From assembly GCA_031263875.1 (NCBI GenBank), contig JAISEX010000170.1, positions 1 through 8,499 of the forward strand: 8,499 nucleotides of DNA, in the 5' to 3' direction. How positions within the stretch are numbered: position 1 is the first letter of the stretch; each line of letters opens with the position of its first letter. Under the pieces are notes generated by a model, which did no database searches, had not been told where the DNA came from, and worked only from the letters and a program-made list of their open reading frames with translations. Source of the DNA: Eubacteriales Family XIII. Incertae Sedis bacterium (GTDB lineage Bacteria > Bacillota > Clostridia > Peptostreptococcales > Anaerovoracaceae). Positions 1 through 6,045 of the stretch are shown piece after piece. Position numbers and translations under genes: made by a program.

Positions 1-26
1 AAAGAATTATTATCGGGCGAGTGTCG

Positions 27-47
27 TGTCAAGTGATTCGCTTGACA
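27..47. repeat. Short inverted repeat downstream of the last gene
   Basis: Arms TGTCAAG and CTTGACA (7 bp, perfect) flank a 7-nt spacer. The repeat lies about 70 bp past the stop codon of the gene at 117-1226. It has no T-tract on either strand, so it is a weak terminator candidate. It could also be an operator for a gene outside the window. Confidence 0.3.
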
Positions 48-64
48 GGATACAAAACCCGGAA

Positions 65-88
65 CCGCTCTTTCAAATTTCAAAGCGG
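65..88 (-). terminator. Possible rho-independent terminator of the Ser-rich surface protein gene
   Basis: On the minus strand, about 30 nt after the TAG stop at 117-119, CCGCTTT can pair with a downstream AAGAGCGG (one bulge) around an A/T-rich loop. It is followed by TTCCGGGTTTTGT. The stem is short and the T-run is offset, so this is only a candidate. No better terminator is visible before the window edge. Confidence 0.35.
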
Positions 89-116
89 ATAGTTGCGCGC
101 CCGCCGCTACGCCGCT

Positions 117-1226
117 CTATCGCGATTCCGTCGTTATCTCCGTCTGCTGTTTCGCGTTGCTGCGCCGCTTCAGGATCGCGTGCAGCGCCAATCCCACAAC
201 GCCGATCGCGAGCAAAGACGCGAGCAGCACCACACCGGCGATAAACTCACCGCCCGTGTCCGCAAACCCGACGGTGATCGCTTTCAGAAAGCTGTCCGCG
301 GGCTGCGGCCCCACTTCTATCGGCGTGCGCGCCAACTCCGCGCCGCGATAGAGCACGACGATAGTATGCGCGCCTGCTTCAAGGTCTTCGGGAATGGATA
401 CCGTCACCACAAAACTGCCGTCGGCTGACGAAGTCACTTTTGCGAGATTCCGCGGCGTCGAATGGATCTCTATATCGATGTCGCCGACGTTGCCGTAAAA
501 TCCCGAACCCGTGATGCGTACCGTGCTGCCGGCGTGAAAGGCGCTGCCTTCGGTTTCCGCAACTTCGATAACGCCGCCGGCACGGGCGATTTCAGCCGAA
601 TCGTCGATCGCCGCGTCTCCGGGCTCCGTTACGCTATCCGTCTGCGCCGCCGCTTCTTCATCAACTTGCGGTTCATCCGCATCAGTCGCGCTTTTATTAT
701 CGCCCTTATCAGTCGCCGCTGCGGATTTATTTTCAGTCGCGCTTTTGCTCACGCCCGTATTCGCGGACTCATTCTTCGACGCGTTTGCGTCACTGCCGCT
801 TTTGGCGCTCGCCTTGTTACCGGAGGAACTCTGCGTGCCGGAACTGCCGGACGAGCTTGCAGAACCGGCGGAACTCGACGACCCTGATGTGCTTGACGAA
901 CTTGCGGAACTCGACGAACCCGACGAACTCGGCGCTTTTTCCTCCTGCTTCTTCTTGCCCGTCTGCGAGGTGGCGGAAGGGCCCGCCGGCGTGTCGCCGC
1001 GCGTCCCGTCAAATCCCACCCACGGGACTTTTACGCCCGTATGGTCGTCGTAGCCGTCCCAGTCGCAATCCTCCCAGTATTCGTAATCGGCCGCGTAGAC
1101 CGCCGGCGTTACCGCGGGCGCTCCCGCCGCTACCGTCACGCCGAATACAATGGCGATGACCGCGCACAGCCGCGCAAGCCTTTGTTTCTTCTCCGCGCGA
1201 CGATTTTTATCTCTGCTCTCGTTCAT
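117..1226 (-). CDS. Exported Ser-rich surface protein with one Ig-like domain and a C-terminal membrane/sorting segment
   Basis: I do not recognise a named family for this 369-residue protein. The visible parts are: a basic N-terminus and hydrophobic segment (about 18-40), with likely signal cleavage after AVYA at residue 45; an acidic-aromatic stretch at 46-80 containing the calcium-loop-like DCDWDGYDD (53-61); a low-complexity Ser/Ala/Gly/Thr region at about 99-180 that looks like a wall-spanning stalk; an acidic linker; and one beta-rich Ig/TIG-like domain at about 219-306. It ends with FADTG (321-325), a hydrophobic segment (328-352) and KRR (353-355), followed by a 14-residue polar tail. 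This matches sortase-signal architecture, although the motif is not a canonical LPxTG. If it is not cleaved, the protein would sit as a single-pass membrane protein facing outward. The ATG at 1226 is preceded by AAGGAG with a 7-nt spacer. It follows the transporter gene by 114 bp on the same strand, so co-transcription is possible. Confidence 0.9.
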   Translation of the reverse strand: MNESRDKNRRAEKKQRLARLCAVIAIVFGVTVAAGAPAVTPAVYAADYEYWEDCDWDGYDDHTGVKVPWVGFDGTRGDTPAGPSATSQTGKKKQEEKAPSSSGSSSSASSSSTSGSSSSAGSASSSGSSGTQSSSGNKASAKSGSDANASKNESANTGVSKSATENKSAAATDKGDNKSATDADEPQVDEEAAAQTDSVTEPGDAAIDDSAEIARAGGVIEVAETEGSAFHAGSTVRITGSGFYGNVGDIDIEIHSTPRNLAKVTSSADGSFVVTVSIPEDLEAGAHTIVVLYRGAELARTPIEVGPQPADSFLKAITVGFADTGGEFIAGVVLLASLLAIGVVGLALHAILKRRSNAKQQTEITTESR

Positions 1227-1262
1227 GATCCTGCTCCTTCCTCCTTATCGCTCTCCGCCCTC

Positions 1263-1300
1263 AATACATGATAAAACGAACCTCCCGCCCAAAATGTATT
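1263..1300. repeat. Inverted repeat in the transporter / surface-protein gap
   Basis: AATACAT (1263-1269) and ATGTATT (1294-1300) form perfect 7-bp arms around a 24-nt spacer, in the 114-bp gap between the two genes. It could be an operator or an mRNA hairpin. There is no clear terminator or consensus promoter in this gap, so whether the two genes form one transcript is undecided. Confidence 0.3.
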
Positions 1301-1340
1301 CGCGGACGGAAACGTGCTCACGCCTCTCTCGCCGCACCGC

Positions 1341-2771
1341 TTATATCTTGCATGATCCGCCCATCAGCGGTGGCTCCTGCGCTTCGGCAGCCTCCCCGTT
1401 ATACGGGGCAAAAACCGCGTCTTCGCTCTGCTCTTTGCCGGCCGGAACAAAGACCTTCCGGCCAAAGAAAATATCCTCGTCGAGCGCTTTCTCGCGCCGC
1501 GCGACGATGGCCGCAGCTACCGCCGCTGCCGTGACATTTGTCGCGGTACGCGCCGTATCCGCGATCGCCGCGATCGGTATCGTCAGCACCATGATCTCAA
1601 GCGGCAGCCCCACGGCCGTCAGCACGCTCGCCGTTACGATGGTCGCCGTCCCGGGAACGCCCGCCACGCCGAGGGAAACGAACAGTCCCATAACGCCGAG
1701 GATTATATAATCCGTCACGGAATACGCGATGCCCAGCCCGTGTATGCCGTAGATCGCCACGAGTACCGGCCATATCCCCGCACAGCCCGGCATCCCGATC
1801 GACGTGCCGAGCGGCGCCGTGAAATGCGCCACCTCCGGGCTCACCCCGATATCCTCCTGCAAAACGCGCGTCGTTACGGGCAGCGTCCCGACGCTCGATT
1901 GCGTGGAAAACGCAACGATTTGGGCGGGCACGATTTTCCTGAAAAATTTCAGCGGCGGCAGGCCCGCAGCCACTTTCAGCAGGACATAATTGACGCCCCA
2001 GGTATCGATTGCCATAGCGACCACCGAAATAATCAGCAGCACGATGAGCGACCACATCATACCGCCGCGGCTCAGCCCGTTCGACGTCGCCGTCGCGACA
2101 AGCGCGAGCACCGCGTAGGGAGTCAGTTCGATAATGAAACCCACGGCCTTGTAGATGATTTCCTTGAGCGCCTCGACGAACTGCTTGAACACGGCGAACT
2201 TCGCCCGGTTTGCCTGCGCCGCCAATACGGAGGACACCGCAATCAGCGCCGTAAACAGAATGACCGGAATGATCTTATCGCCCGCGATATCCGCAACGAC
2301 ATTCTGCGGAAAAAACCCGATAAGCACCTCGGAAAAACTCTTCAGCGTCCCCTCGAAATTGGCCGCGTCAACTCCCGCGATCGACAGATACGAATTTTTC
2401 CCCACGCCGAAAATAAGGCCGAATCCGATCGCCAAAATGATGGCGACGGCATTCGTGAGGATAAGCCAGCCGACGGACCGCGCGCCGATACCGCGGAGCT
2501 GTTTGGCGGAGCCGAGCGAAGTAATGCTGCTCAAAATCGAGATGATGACAAGCGGCATCACGATGGCCGACAGCGTGGTCACATAGATCTTGCCGATCGG
2601 CATCACCCAGCTTGTATGCCCCTTGAACACGATCCCGAATACGACGCCGATAACCAAAGCCCCCAAAATCGTCAGCGTAAATCCCACGCCGCGTTTTCTC
2701 AGGATACCGATTACCGCGAAGAGCGCGATCATGACAACGAGGGCTGCCGCCGCTAGACTGTCTACATTCAT
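1341..2771 (-). CDS. Dicarboxylate/amino acid:cation symporter, cystine (TcyP-like) subtype
   Basis: This is a multi-pass inner-membrane protein of the DAACS/SLC1-like family, which brings in dicarboxylates or amino acids with a cation. Residues are numbered from the upstream ATG at 2783, which gives 480 residues. The Ser-rich hairpin-1 tip AFSTQSSVGTLPV is at 291-303, the hairpin-2 motif GVPGTATI at 375-382, and the TM8 pattern ADTARTATNVT at 408-418. Where glutamate and aspartate transporters carry NMDGT in TM7, this protein has GMPGC (330-334). By family knowledge this points to the cystine-type branch rather than C4-dicarboxylate or glutamate carriers. A polar tail of about 50 residues follows the last helix. 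Two in-frame ATGs exist (2783 and 2771). I chose 2771 because GAGG lies 6 nt before it and nothing like a ribosome site precedes 2783. Substrate assignment to cystine is inference; sodium- or proton-coupled uptake of another amino acid is the alternative. Confidence 0.94.
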   Translation of the reverse strand: MNVDSLAAAALVVMIALFAVIGILRKRGVGFTLTILGALVIGVVFGIVFKGHTSWVMPIGKIYVTTLSAIVMPLVIISILSSITSLGSAKQLRGIGARSVGWLILTNAVAIILAIGFGLIFGVGKNSYLSIAGVDAANFEGTLKSFSEVLIGFFPQNVVADIAGDKIIPVILFTALIAVSSVLAAQANRAKFAVFKQFVEALKEIIYKAVGFIIELTPYAVLALVATATSNGLSRGGMMWSLIVLLIISVVAMAIDTWGVNYVLLKVAAGLPPLKFFRKIVPAQIVAFSTQSSVGTLPVTTRVLQEDIGVSPEVAHFTAPLGTSIGMPGCAGIWPVLVAIYGIHGLGIAYSVTDYIILGVMGLFVSLGVAGVPGTATIVTASVLTAVGLPLEIMVLTIPIAAIADTARTATNVTAAAVAAAIVARREKALDEDIFFGRKVFVPAGKEQSEDAVFAPYNGEAAEAQEPPLMGGSCKI

Positions 2772-2896
2772 ATTTTGCCTCATTTCTGCTTACGCAGCGA
2801 ATGAATCGCCGCTTACAGAAACAAATTTCTCATGAAAAATGTTTCTTTTATCAATAACTTTCTCACCCTAATTCATCTCTCCGCATGAGGCAAAAT
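2772..2896 (-). promoter_or_regulatory. Candidate structured leader RNA (possible riboswitch-like element) of the transporter gene
   Basis: In the minus-strand transcript, AUUUUGCCUCAU (2896-2885) is perfectly complementary over 12 nt to AUGAGGCAAAAU (2783-2772), which contains the gene's Shine-Dalgarno GAGG and abuts its AUG. The enclosed stretch can form two further hairpins. One is at 2846-2817 (AGAAAC with GUUUCU, closed by an inner A/U-rich helix). The other is at 2812-2794 (GCGGCGA with UCGCUGC, loop UUCAU). A closing stem around two hairpins, with the ribosome site in the 3' strand, is the shape of a translational switch. It matches no riboswitch class I can name. No promoter upstream of 2896 could be identified with confidence, so it is not shown that the 5' arm is transcribed. 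Confidence 0.45.
2778..2781 (-). promoter_or_regulatory. Shine-Dalgarno GAGG that sets the transporter start
   Basis: GAGG on the minus strand lies 6 nt from the ATG at 2769-2771 and overlaps the alternative ATG at 2781-2783. It therefore favours the inner start. It is also inside the 3' arm of a 12-bp inverted repeat (see the leader entry). Confidence 0.65.
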
Positions 2897-2917
2897 GATC
2901 CAGTTGTCTCCGGCGGC

Positions 2918-2937
2918 GTGTGAAAAGTTTTTCACAC
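2918..2937. promoter_or_regulatory. 20-bp operator-like palindrome upstream of the transporter gene
   Basis: GTGTGAAAA and TTTTCACAC (9-bp perfect arms) surround a central GT. A further half-site, TTTTCACC, follows directly. The dyad resembles a transcription-factor operator. Spacing does not fit Rex (N4 between TGTGAA and TTCACA) or CRP (N6 between TGTGA and TCACA), so no regulator is assigned. It lies about 150 bp upstream of the transporter start, outside the leader. Confidence 0.45.
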
Positions 2938-3004
2938 TTTTCACCTTTCTCGTTTTCATCCGTTCTTACCGGTCTGGCCCGCTTCAATTGAGATGTGGGG
3001 CGCA

Positions 3005-3039
3005 TGCGGCACTCAAAAAGTTCCTTTGTGAGTGCCGCA
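3005..3039. repeat. Stable 35-nt hairpin in the intergenic region
   Basis: Arms TGCGGCACTCA (3005-3015) and TGAGTGCCGCA (3029-3039) are 11 bp and perfect. After one mismatch, AAAG/CTTT continue the stem to a 3-nt loop. No U-tract follows on either strand. It could be a transcript-end structure for the gene ending at 3376, a REP-like element, or a remnant of mobile DNA. Confidence 0.45.
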
Positions 3040-3263
3040 CCGGGCTGTCCGCTCCAATTCCTCGGCCGCCGCTTACGCACGGTGATACCACAGAACGAAA
3101 CAAGACAGTGAGACGACCGCGAAAAGCGTGTATTTCAGCAGGCGGCCTGCGGGATTTCCGCTACTATCCCTTGCGCGGGACATACGCGCCATTCCGTGCC
3201 GCCGCCGCAAAATCTCTCAGTGCCGTATCAGGCCGCAGCCGTCTATCATCGTCATTACCTTTG

Positions 3264-3355
3264 ACACACGCCCCGCCTCTCACGGCGCACCGCACTTCTC
3301 CTTCGCCCACTCCCCGTCATCGCCAAGGCGGGACACGCGCCCCGCCTTTCACGGC
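3264..3355. repeat. Pair of 23-bp direct repeats
   Basis: The stretches at 3264-3286 and 3333-3355 match at 21 of 23 positions, both built around CGCCCCGCCT-TCACGGC, with starts 69 bp apart. The surrounding 3040-3375 is G+C-rich and non-coding, and I see no convincing gene in it. The frame open there on the plus strand is dominated by Arg, Ser, Pro and Thr, and runs into the 3' end of the neighbouring gene. Confidence 0.35.
3325..3348 (-). terminator. Possible terminator hairpin of the thioredoxin-like surface protein gene
   Basis: AAGGCGGG and CCCGCCTT form an 8-bp perfect G+C-rich stem with an 8-nt loop. It begins about 28 nt after the TAA stop at 3376-3378 on the minus strand. Position and strength fit a terminator, but only two T residues follow the stem. 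Confidence 0.35.
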
Positions 3356-3375
3356 TCTCCCTTACGCCGCAACAA

Positions 3376-5706
3376 TTAGCCGATCCACGCGCCATTTTTC
3401 TTAAAGGAATACGTCTTCGCGCCGATCTTGTACGTGCCGGTCACCATCGCGCCGTTCCCGGAAAGATAGTACCATCTGCCGTCGGTGTCATGGAACCATT
3501 TGCCGGTGACCAGCTTGCCGTTTCCCAAAAGATAGTACCACCTGCCGCCATCAGAGACCCATCCCGTCTTCAGCGCTCCGCCGTTCGGCGCGAGATAATA
3601 CCACGCGGCGTAATCCCTGTCATAGACCCAGCCGGTCTTCTTCGCGCCGTCCGCGCCGAGATAATACCACGTGCCGCCGATCCGCTGCCAACCGGTTTTC
3701 ACAGCGCTGCCGCCGATGGGTTCCGTCGGGGCCGATAGCTTCGTGACCGCCTCATACCCGGCGCGCGTTCCCGTCACAGCAACCGTTATGCGCTTGCCCG
3801 CATCCGCCGCTTTCGTGACGTAGGTGTCATCTGCCGCGCCCGCGATAAGGTTACCGTCGGCATACCAGGTATAGCTGAATGCCGGATCGTGGCTCCAGTC
3901 GCCCTCATACGCCGTCAGCGTTCCGCCGACCGTCGCCGTTACACCGCCGATTTCGGGCGTCGGCGCAGCCGTAAAGGTATGAACCACCTCCGTGTCAGCC
4001 TTCAGCACATTATCGAGCGCCGCCACCGCCTCAGCCGCGAATTCAACCTTGGTCAGCCCGTCGCGCCCCGTCGACCGGCCCTCGTCCGCCTGCGCCGTCG
4101 GGATCGCGTTGACCCACGCCAGCTCAAGCATATACTCCGTGTACGTGTCGGGGTTGTCCGTCGTAATTACCGTGTTATCATTTTCATGCAGCCAATGGCC
4201 CACCACGGGATCGGCCGCGTCCTTGTTATACCGGATAATGGTCGGCACCTGAAGCCGTTTCGCATTCGCGACGTCCGTCACGGGATTGAACGTTTCATCA
4301 TTTATATAGCGCGGCGTATGATCCGAGCCGAGGTCTTTGAACGCGCTCTTTGTCTGCGTTCCGCCGAGCACAGCGTCGATAAAATACGGGACGTTCGCCG
4401 TTTTCTTCGACTCGTTCTCCGTGATCCAATTATCGCCGAAATATGCCGCCAGATAACCGTACAGATAGGTATAACCGTAGCGGTACGGAGCCTCCGTTCC
4501 AAGCGGAGAGGAAAAACCGCCGCCCGTGCCCTGCCGTATCCACAGACCGCCCGTGGCGCTGTTGCCCAAAACCGTATCGACCGCGTCGCCCGTTCCGAAC
4601 TTCACGTTGCTGTCAAGCGCAAAATCGACGACATAGACCTTCGGTACATTCAGCTCTTTGGCACGCTCCGCAACGGCGCCGATAATGGCCTGCGTATTAT
4701 GGCAGCCCTGCCCCGCAAAGAGAATCGGAACTTCGCCGGGTGAATTCAGGAGGTTGTAGAGTTCCTTCAGGTCGATCGAATCGAGCACAAAACCCGCGCC
4801 GTCCGGAAAATCACTCTGCGAGAATATCGTGACCACCTCGCCGTACCGGTCGGCCGTGGGCGCGCTCGCATTCGCGGTTTCCGTTCGCGTCGCGCTGCCG
4901 TCATAGAGCCGTTTGAAGAAACTCCACTCCGACCGCTCGGCGCTCGTGCCGCCGGCCGTAAAGACCGCCGAAATGCCCGCCGCCTGACTCGCCGCGGTAA
5001 ACCCGCCTGTCGCGGCGGCCGCCTCGGTCAGTTTATACGAAGCGAGAATGCTCTTGCCCGCGTTAACGTCTTTTCTATTCGATACCTGCACGCTGAGAAG
5101 CAGCAGATCCTTGCCATCGTAATCCTGCAACGCACCGCCGTTTTCAATGGCGCTCGCCGGAAGCAGATCCGTGATCAACGTCCAGACGTCGCTGACCTTC
5201 GCGTTACCGCCGAAGTTGACGGACGTTCCGCCGGTCACATCAGCCACGCCGTTTTTCTGCGTGGCGTCAAGCTGATAGCCGTCCACATACGGATCAAAAT
5301 GATAGATCTTCGTAATGCCGGCCGCCGCCGCCAGTTCGCCTATTTTCGCGAGGATTTTCTGCGAAGCCGTATGCTCCGGTCCCCCGAAAACGATATAATA
5401 ACTGCTGCCCGCCGGCGTGTTCGCGCCGCTCAGAATGTCGAGCAGCCGGTCCGTCGTCACGTTTTCAAAGACGCTGCCTGCGCCGATGCCATCATAGACG
5501 TCCGCGAAATAATCGCCCGTCGCCGCGCGCGCAGACCACGGATAATCGAGAGGCGTTACCGCCCCCAGCGCCGTTTCCGACCCCGCGTAGGCGTCCGCCC
5601 CGCCCGATCGTCCCGCCGATACGAACACGGACGTGAGAATAAGCGCCGCCGTCAGCGCTATGACGAGCGCGCTTTTTATCGTTCTGTTTTGGATAGATAA
5701 TTGCAT
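3376..5706 (-). CDS. Secreted cell-wall-binding protein with two thioredoxin-like domains and an Ig-like domain
   Basis: This is 776 residues from the ATG at 5706; an upstream in-frame GTG at 5736 is less likely because AAAGGA sits 7 nt before the ATG. A signal peptide has its hydrophobic core at about 12-30 and cleaves near AYA at 41. Two segments have a thioredoxin-like pattern of hydrophobic strand, active-site-like loop, helix and strand. One starts at FGGPEH (107-112). The other starts at FAGQGC (330-335) and has VPT with a likely cis-Pro at 488. Only the second has a cysteine, Cys335, the single cysteine in the protein, so CxxC redox chemistry is absent. An Ig-like domain spans about 583-663, of the type with a GTLTA start and an ADAGKRITVAVTGT strand. 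Five choline-binding-type repeats (TGW...WYYL...G.M) fill about 670-776 and should hold it on the wall by teichoic-acid or polysaccharide binding. Binding of peptides or thiols is a guess. Expression is probably controlled through the promoter and leader at 5720-5923. Confidence 0.92.
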   Translation of the reverse strand: MQLSIQNRTIKSALVIALTAALILTSVFVSAGRSGGADAYAGSETALGAVTPLDYPWSARAATGDYFADVYDGIGAGSVFENVTTDRLLDILSGANTPAGSSYYIVFGGPEHTASQKILAKIGELAAAAGITKIYHFDPYVDGYQLDATQKNGVADVTGGTSVNFGGNAKVSDVWTLITDLLPASAIENGGALQDYDGKDLLLLSVQVSNRKDVNAGKSILASYKLTEAAAATGGFTAASQAAGISAVFTAGGTSAERSEWSFFKRLYDGSATRTETANASAPTADRYGEVVTIFSQSDFPDGAGFVLDSIDLKELYNLLNSPGEVPILFAGQGCHNTQAIIGAVAERAKELNVPKVYVVDFALDSNVKFGTGDAVDTVLGNSATGGLWIRQGTGGGFSSPLGTEAPYRYGYTYLYGYLAAYFGDNWITENESKKTANVPYFIDAVLGGTQTKSAFKDLGSDHTPRYINDETFNPVTDVANAKRLQVPTIIRYNKDAADPVVGHWLHENDNTVITTDNPDTYTEYMLELAWVNAIPTAQADEGRSTGRDGLTKVEFAAEAVAALDNVLKADTEVVHTFTAAPTPEIGGVTATVGGTLTAYEGDWSHDPAFSYTWYADGNLIAGAADDTYVTKAADAGKRITVAVTGTRAGYEAVTKLSAPTEPIGGSAVKTGWQRIGGTWYYLGADGAKKTGWVYDRDYAAWYYLAPNGGALKTGWVSDGGRWYYLLGNGKLVTGKWFHDTDGRWYYLSGNGAMVTGTYKIGAKTYSFKKNGAWIG

Positions 5707-5713
5707 GATTCCG

Positions 5714-5719
5714 TCCTTT
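5714..5719 (-). promoter_or_regulatory. Ribosome binding site AAAGGA that decides the start at 5706
   Basis: AAAGGA with a 7-nt spacer to ATG 5706-5704 supports the inner start over GTG 5736. The site directly follows the 3' arm of a possible hairpin (GCCCGG, 5725-5720), so its accessibility may depend on leader folding. Confidence 0.75.
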
Positions 5720-5889
5720 CCGGGCAATGCCCCCACTGTTTACTTTTCAGCCCGGTAGGATTACAATAAAGTAACAGTCCTTTAAGGCTGTACAAGGAAC
5801 GGTTCAACTTCGTTAGTCGCGGCGATGAACCGTTCCTCCATTTTCGGCAGTTCTCACCGCCAATAATCATATATTGCATATATGATATA
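5720..5889 (-). promoter_or_regulatory. Structured 5' leader of the thioredoxin-like surface protein gene
   Basis: Between the expected transcription start (about 5889) and the ribosome site, the minus-strand RNA can form a row of hairpins. They are: GGCGGU-GAGA-ACUGCC with a GNRA loop (5861-5846); a perfect 12-bp stem AGGAACGGTTCA/TGAACCGTTCCT with a 19-nt loop (5837-5795); an ACAG.../...CUGU stem (5791-5774); a small UUAC/GUAA hairpin (5774-5761); and CCGGGC/GCCCGG (5755-5750 with 5725-5720). The last competes with a local GGGC-ATT-GCCC hairpin (5732-5722) next to the Shine-Dalgarno. I know no riboswitch class with these motifs. The 12-bp arms could instead be a protein-binding dyad on DNA. 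Confidence 0.5.
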
Positions 5890-5895
5890 TATGAT
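5866..5895. promoter_or_regulatory. Operator-like cluster of three ATATATGAT 9-mers at the transcription start
   Basis: ATCATATAT (5866-5874) and ATATATGAT (5878-5886) are perfect inverted copies around TGC. A second ATATATGAT (5887-5895) follows immediately and touches the -10 box. A repressor bound here would cover the transcription start. The sequence is A/T-rich and simple, so chance or a melting-prone initiation region remains possible. Confidence 0.45.
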
Positions 5896-5923
5896 ATTAT
5901 ACTCGCGATTTCTTCTTTGTCAA
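5896..5923 (-). promoter_or_regulatory. Consensus sigma-70/A-type promoter for the thioredoxin-like surface protein gene
   Basis: On the minus strand, TTGACA (5923-5918) and TATAAT (5901-5896) are both perfect consensus hexamers, separated by 16 bp. The predicted start is near 5889, about 180 nt before the ATG at 5706. The -35 box lies within two bases of the end of MITE copy 1. The A/T tracts inside that MITE fall at about -47 to -63, where an UP element would be. Confidence 0.85.
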
Positions 5924-5924
5924 G

Positions 5925-6045
5925 AGCGTTGTAACGAAATTAAAATTAAATACACCAAACGTAAACGGATATAGCTTGCATCCAACCTCATACGCGATTG
6001 GTTGATTTACGTAATATGCAAATTGGCTGATTTCGTTACAACTCT
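5925..6045. mobile_element. MITE-like element, copy 1 (121 bp)
   Basis: The terminal inverted repeats are AGCGTTGTAACGAAATTA (5925-5942) and the complement of AGAGTTGTAACGAAATCA (6028-6045), matching at 16 of 18 positions. Length and orientation equal those of copy 2. By hand count the two copies agree at about 95 of 121 positions without gaps, with the ends much better conserved than the middle. It has no coding capacity. Flanking bases give no clear target duplication. The parent transposon is not in the window and the family is unassigned. Confidence 0.75.

Noticed and set aside
745..1053. Acidic Leu/Glu/Asp/Pro-rich plus-strand frame
   Set aside because: It is the mirror of the Ser-rich stalk of the surface protein; the repeats come from the codons on the other strand.
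1740..2756. 338-codon open frame on the plus strand opposite the transporter
   Set aside because: The product is Arg/Asp/His-rich low-complexity sequence with no domain, while the minus strand encodes an unmistakable membrane transporter.
2868..3080. 70-codon minus-strand frame upstream of the transporter
   Set aside because: Basic composition with no family resemblance, and it overlaps the palindrome and hairpin. Nothing supports translation.
2895..3404. 169-codon plus-strand frame with GAGG shortly before its ATG
   Set aside because: The GAGG belongs to the inverted repeat of the transporter leader. The product is Arg/Ser/Pro/Thr-rich without any domain, and it overlaps the 3' end of the neighbouring gene.
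3889..4743. 284-codon open frame on the plus strand opposite the thioredoxin-like protein
   Set aside because: Arg-rich shadow frame without motifs.
5676..5879. 67-codon minus-strand frame in the structured leader
   Set aside because: No ribosome site was noted for it, and it runs through the hairpins into the surface-protein gene in another frame. A regulatory leader peptide cannot be excluded, but nothing supports one.
5720..5889. Assignment of the leader to a known class such as c-di-GMP-I or T-box
   Set aside because: The conserved core motifs of those classes (for example the T-box sequence or the c-di-GMP-I GNRA-receptor core) could not be found.
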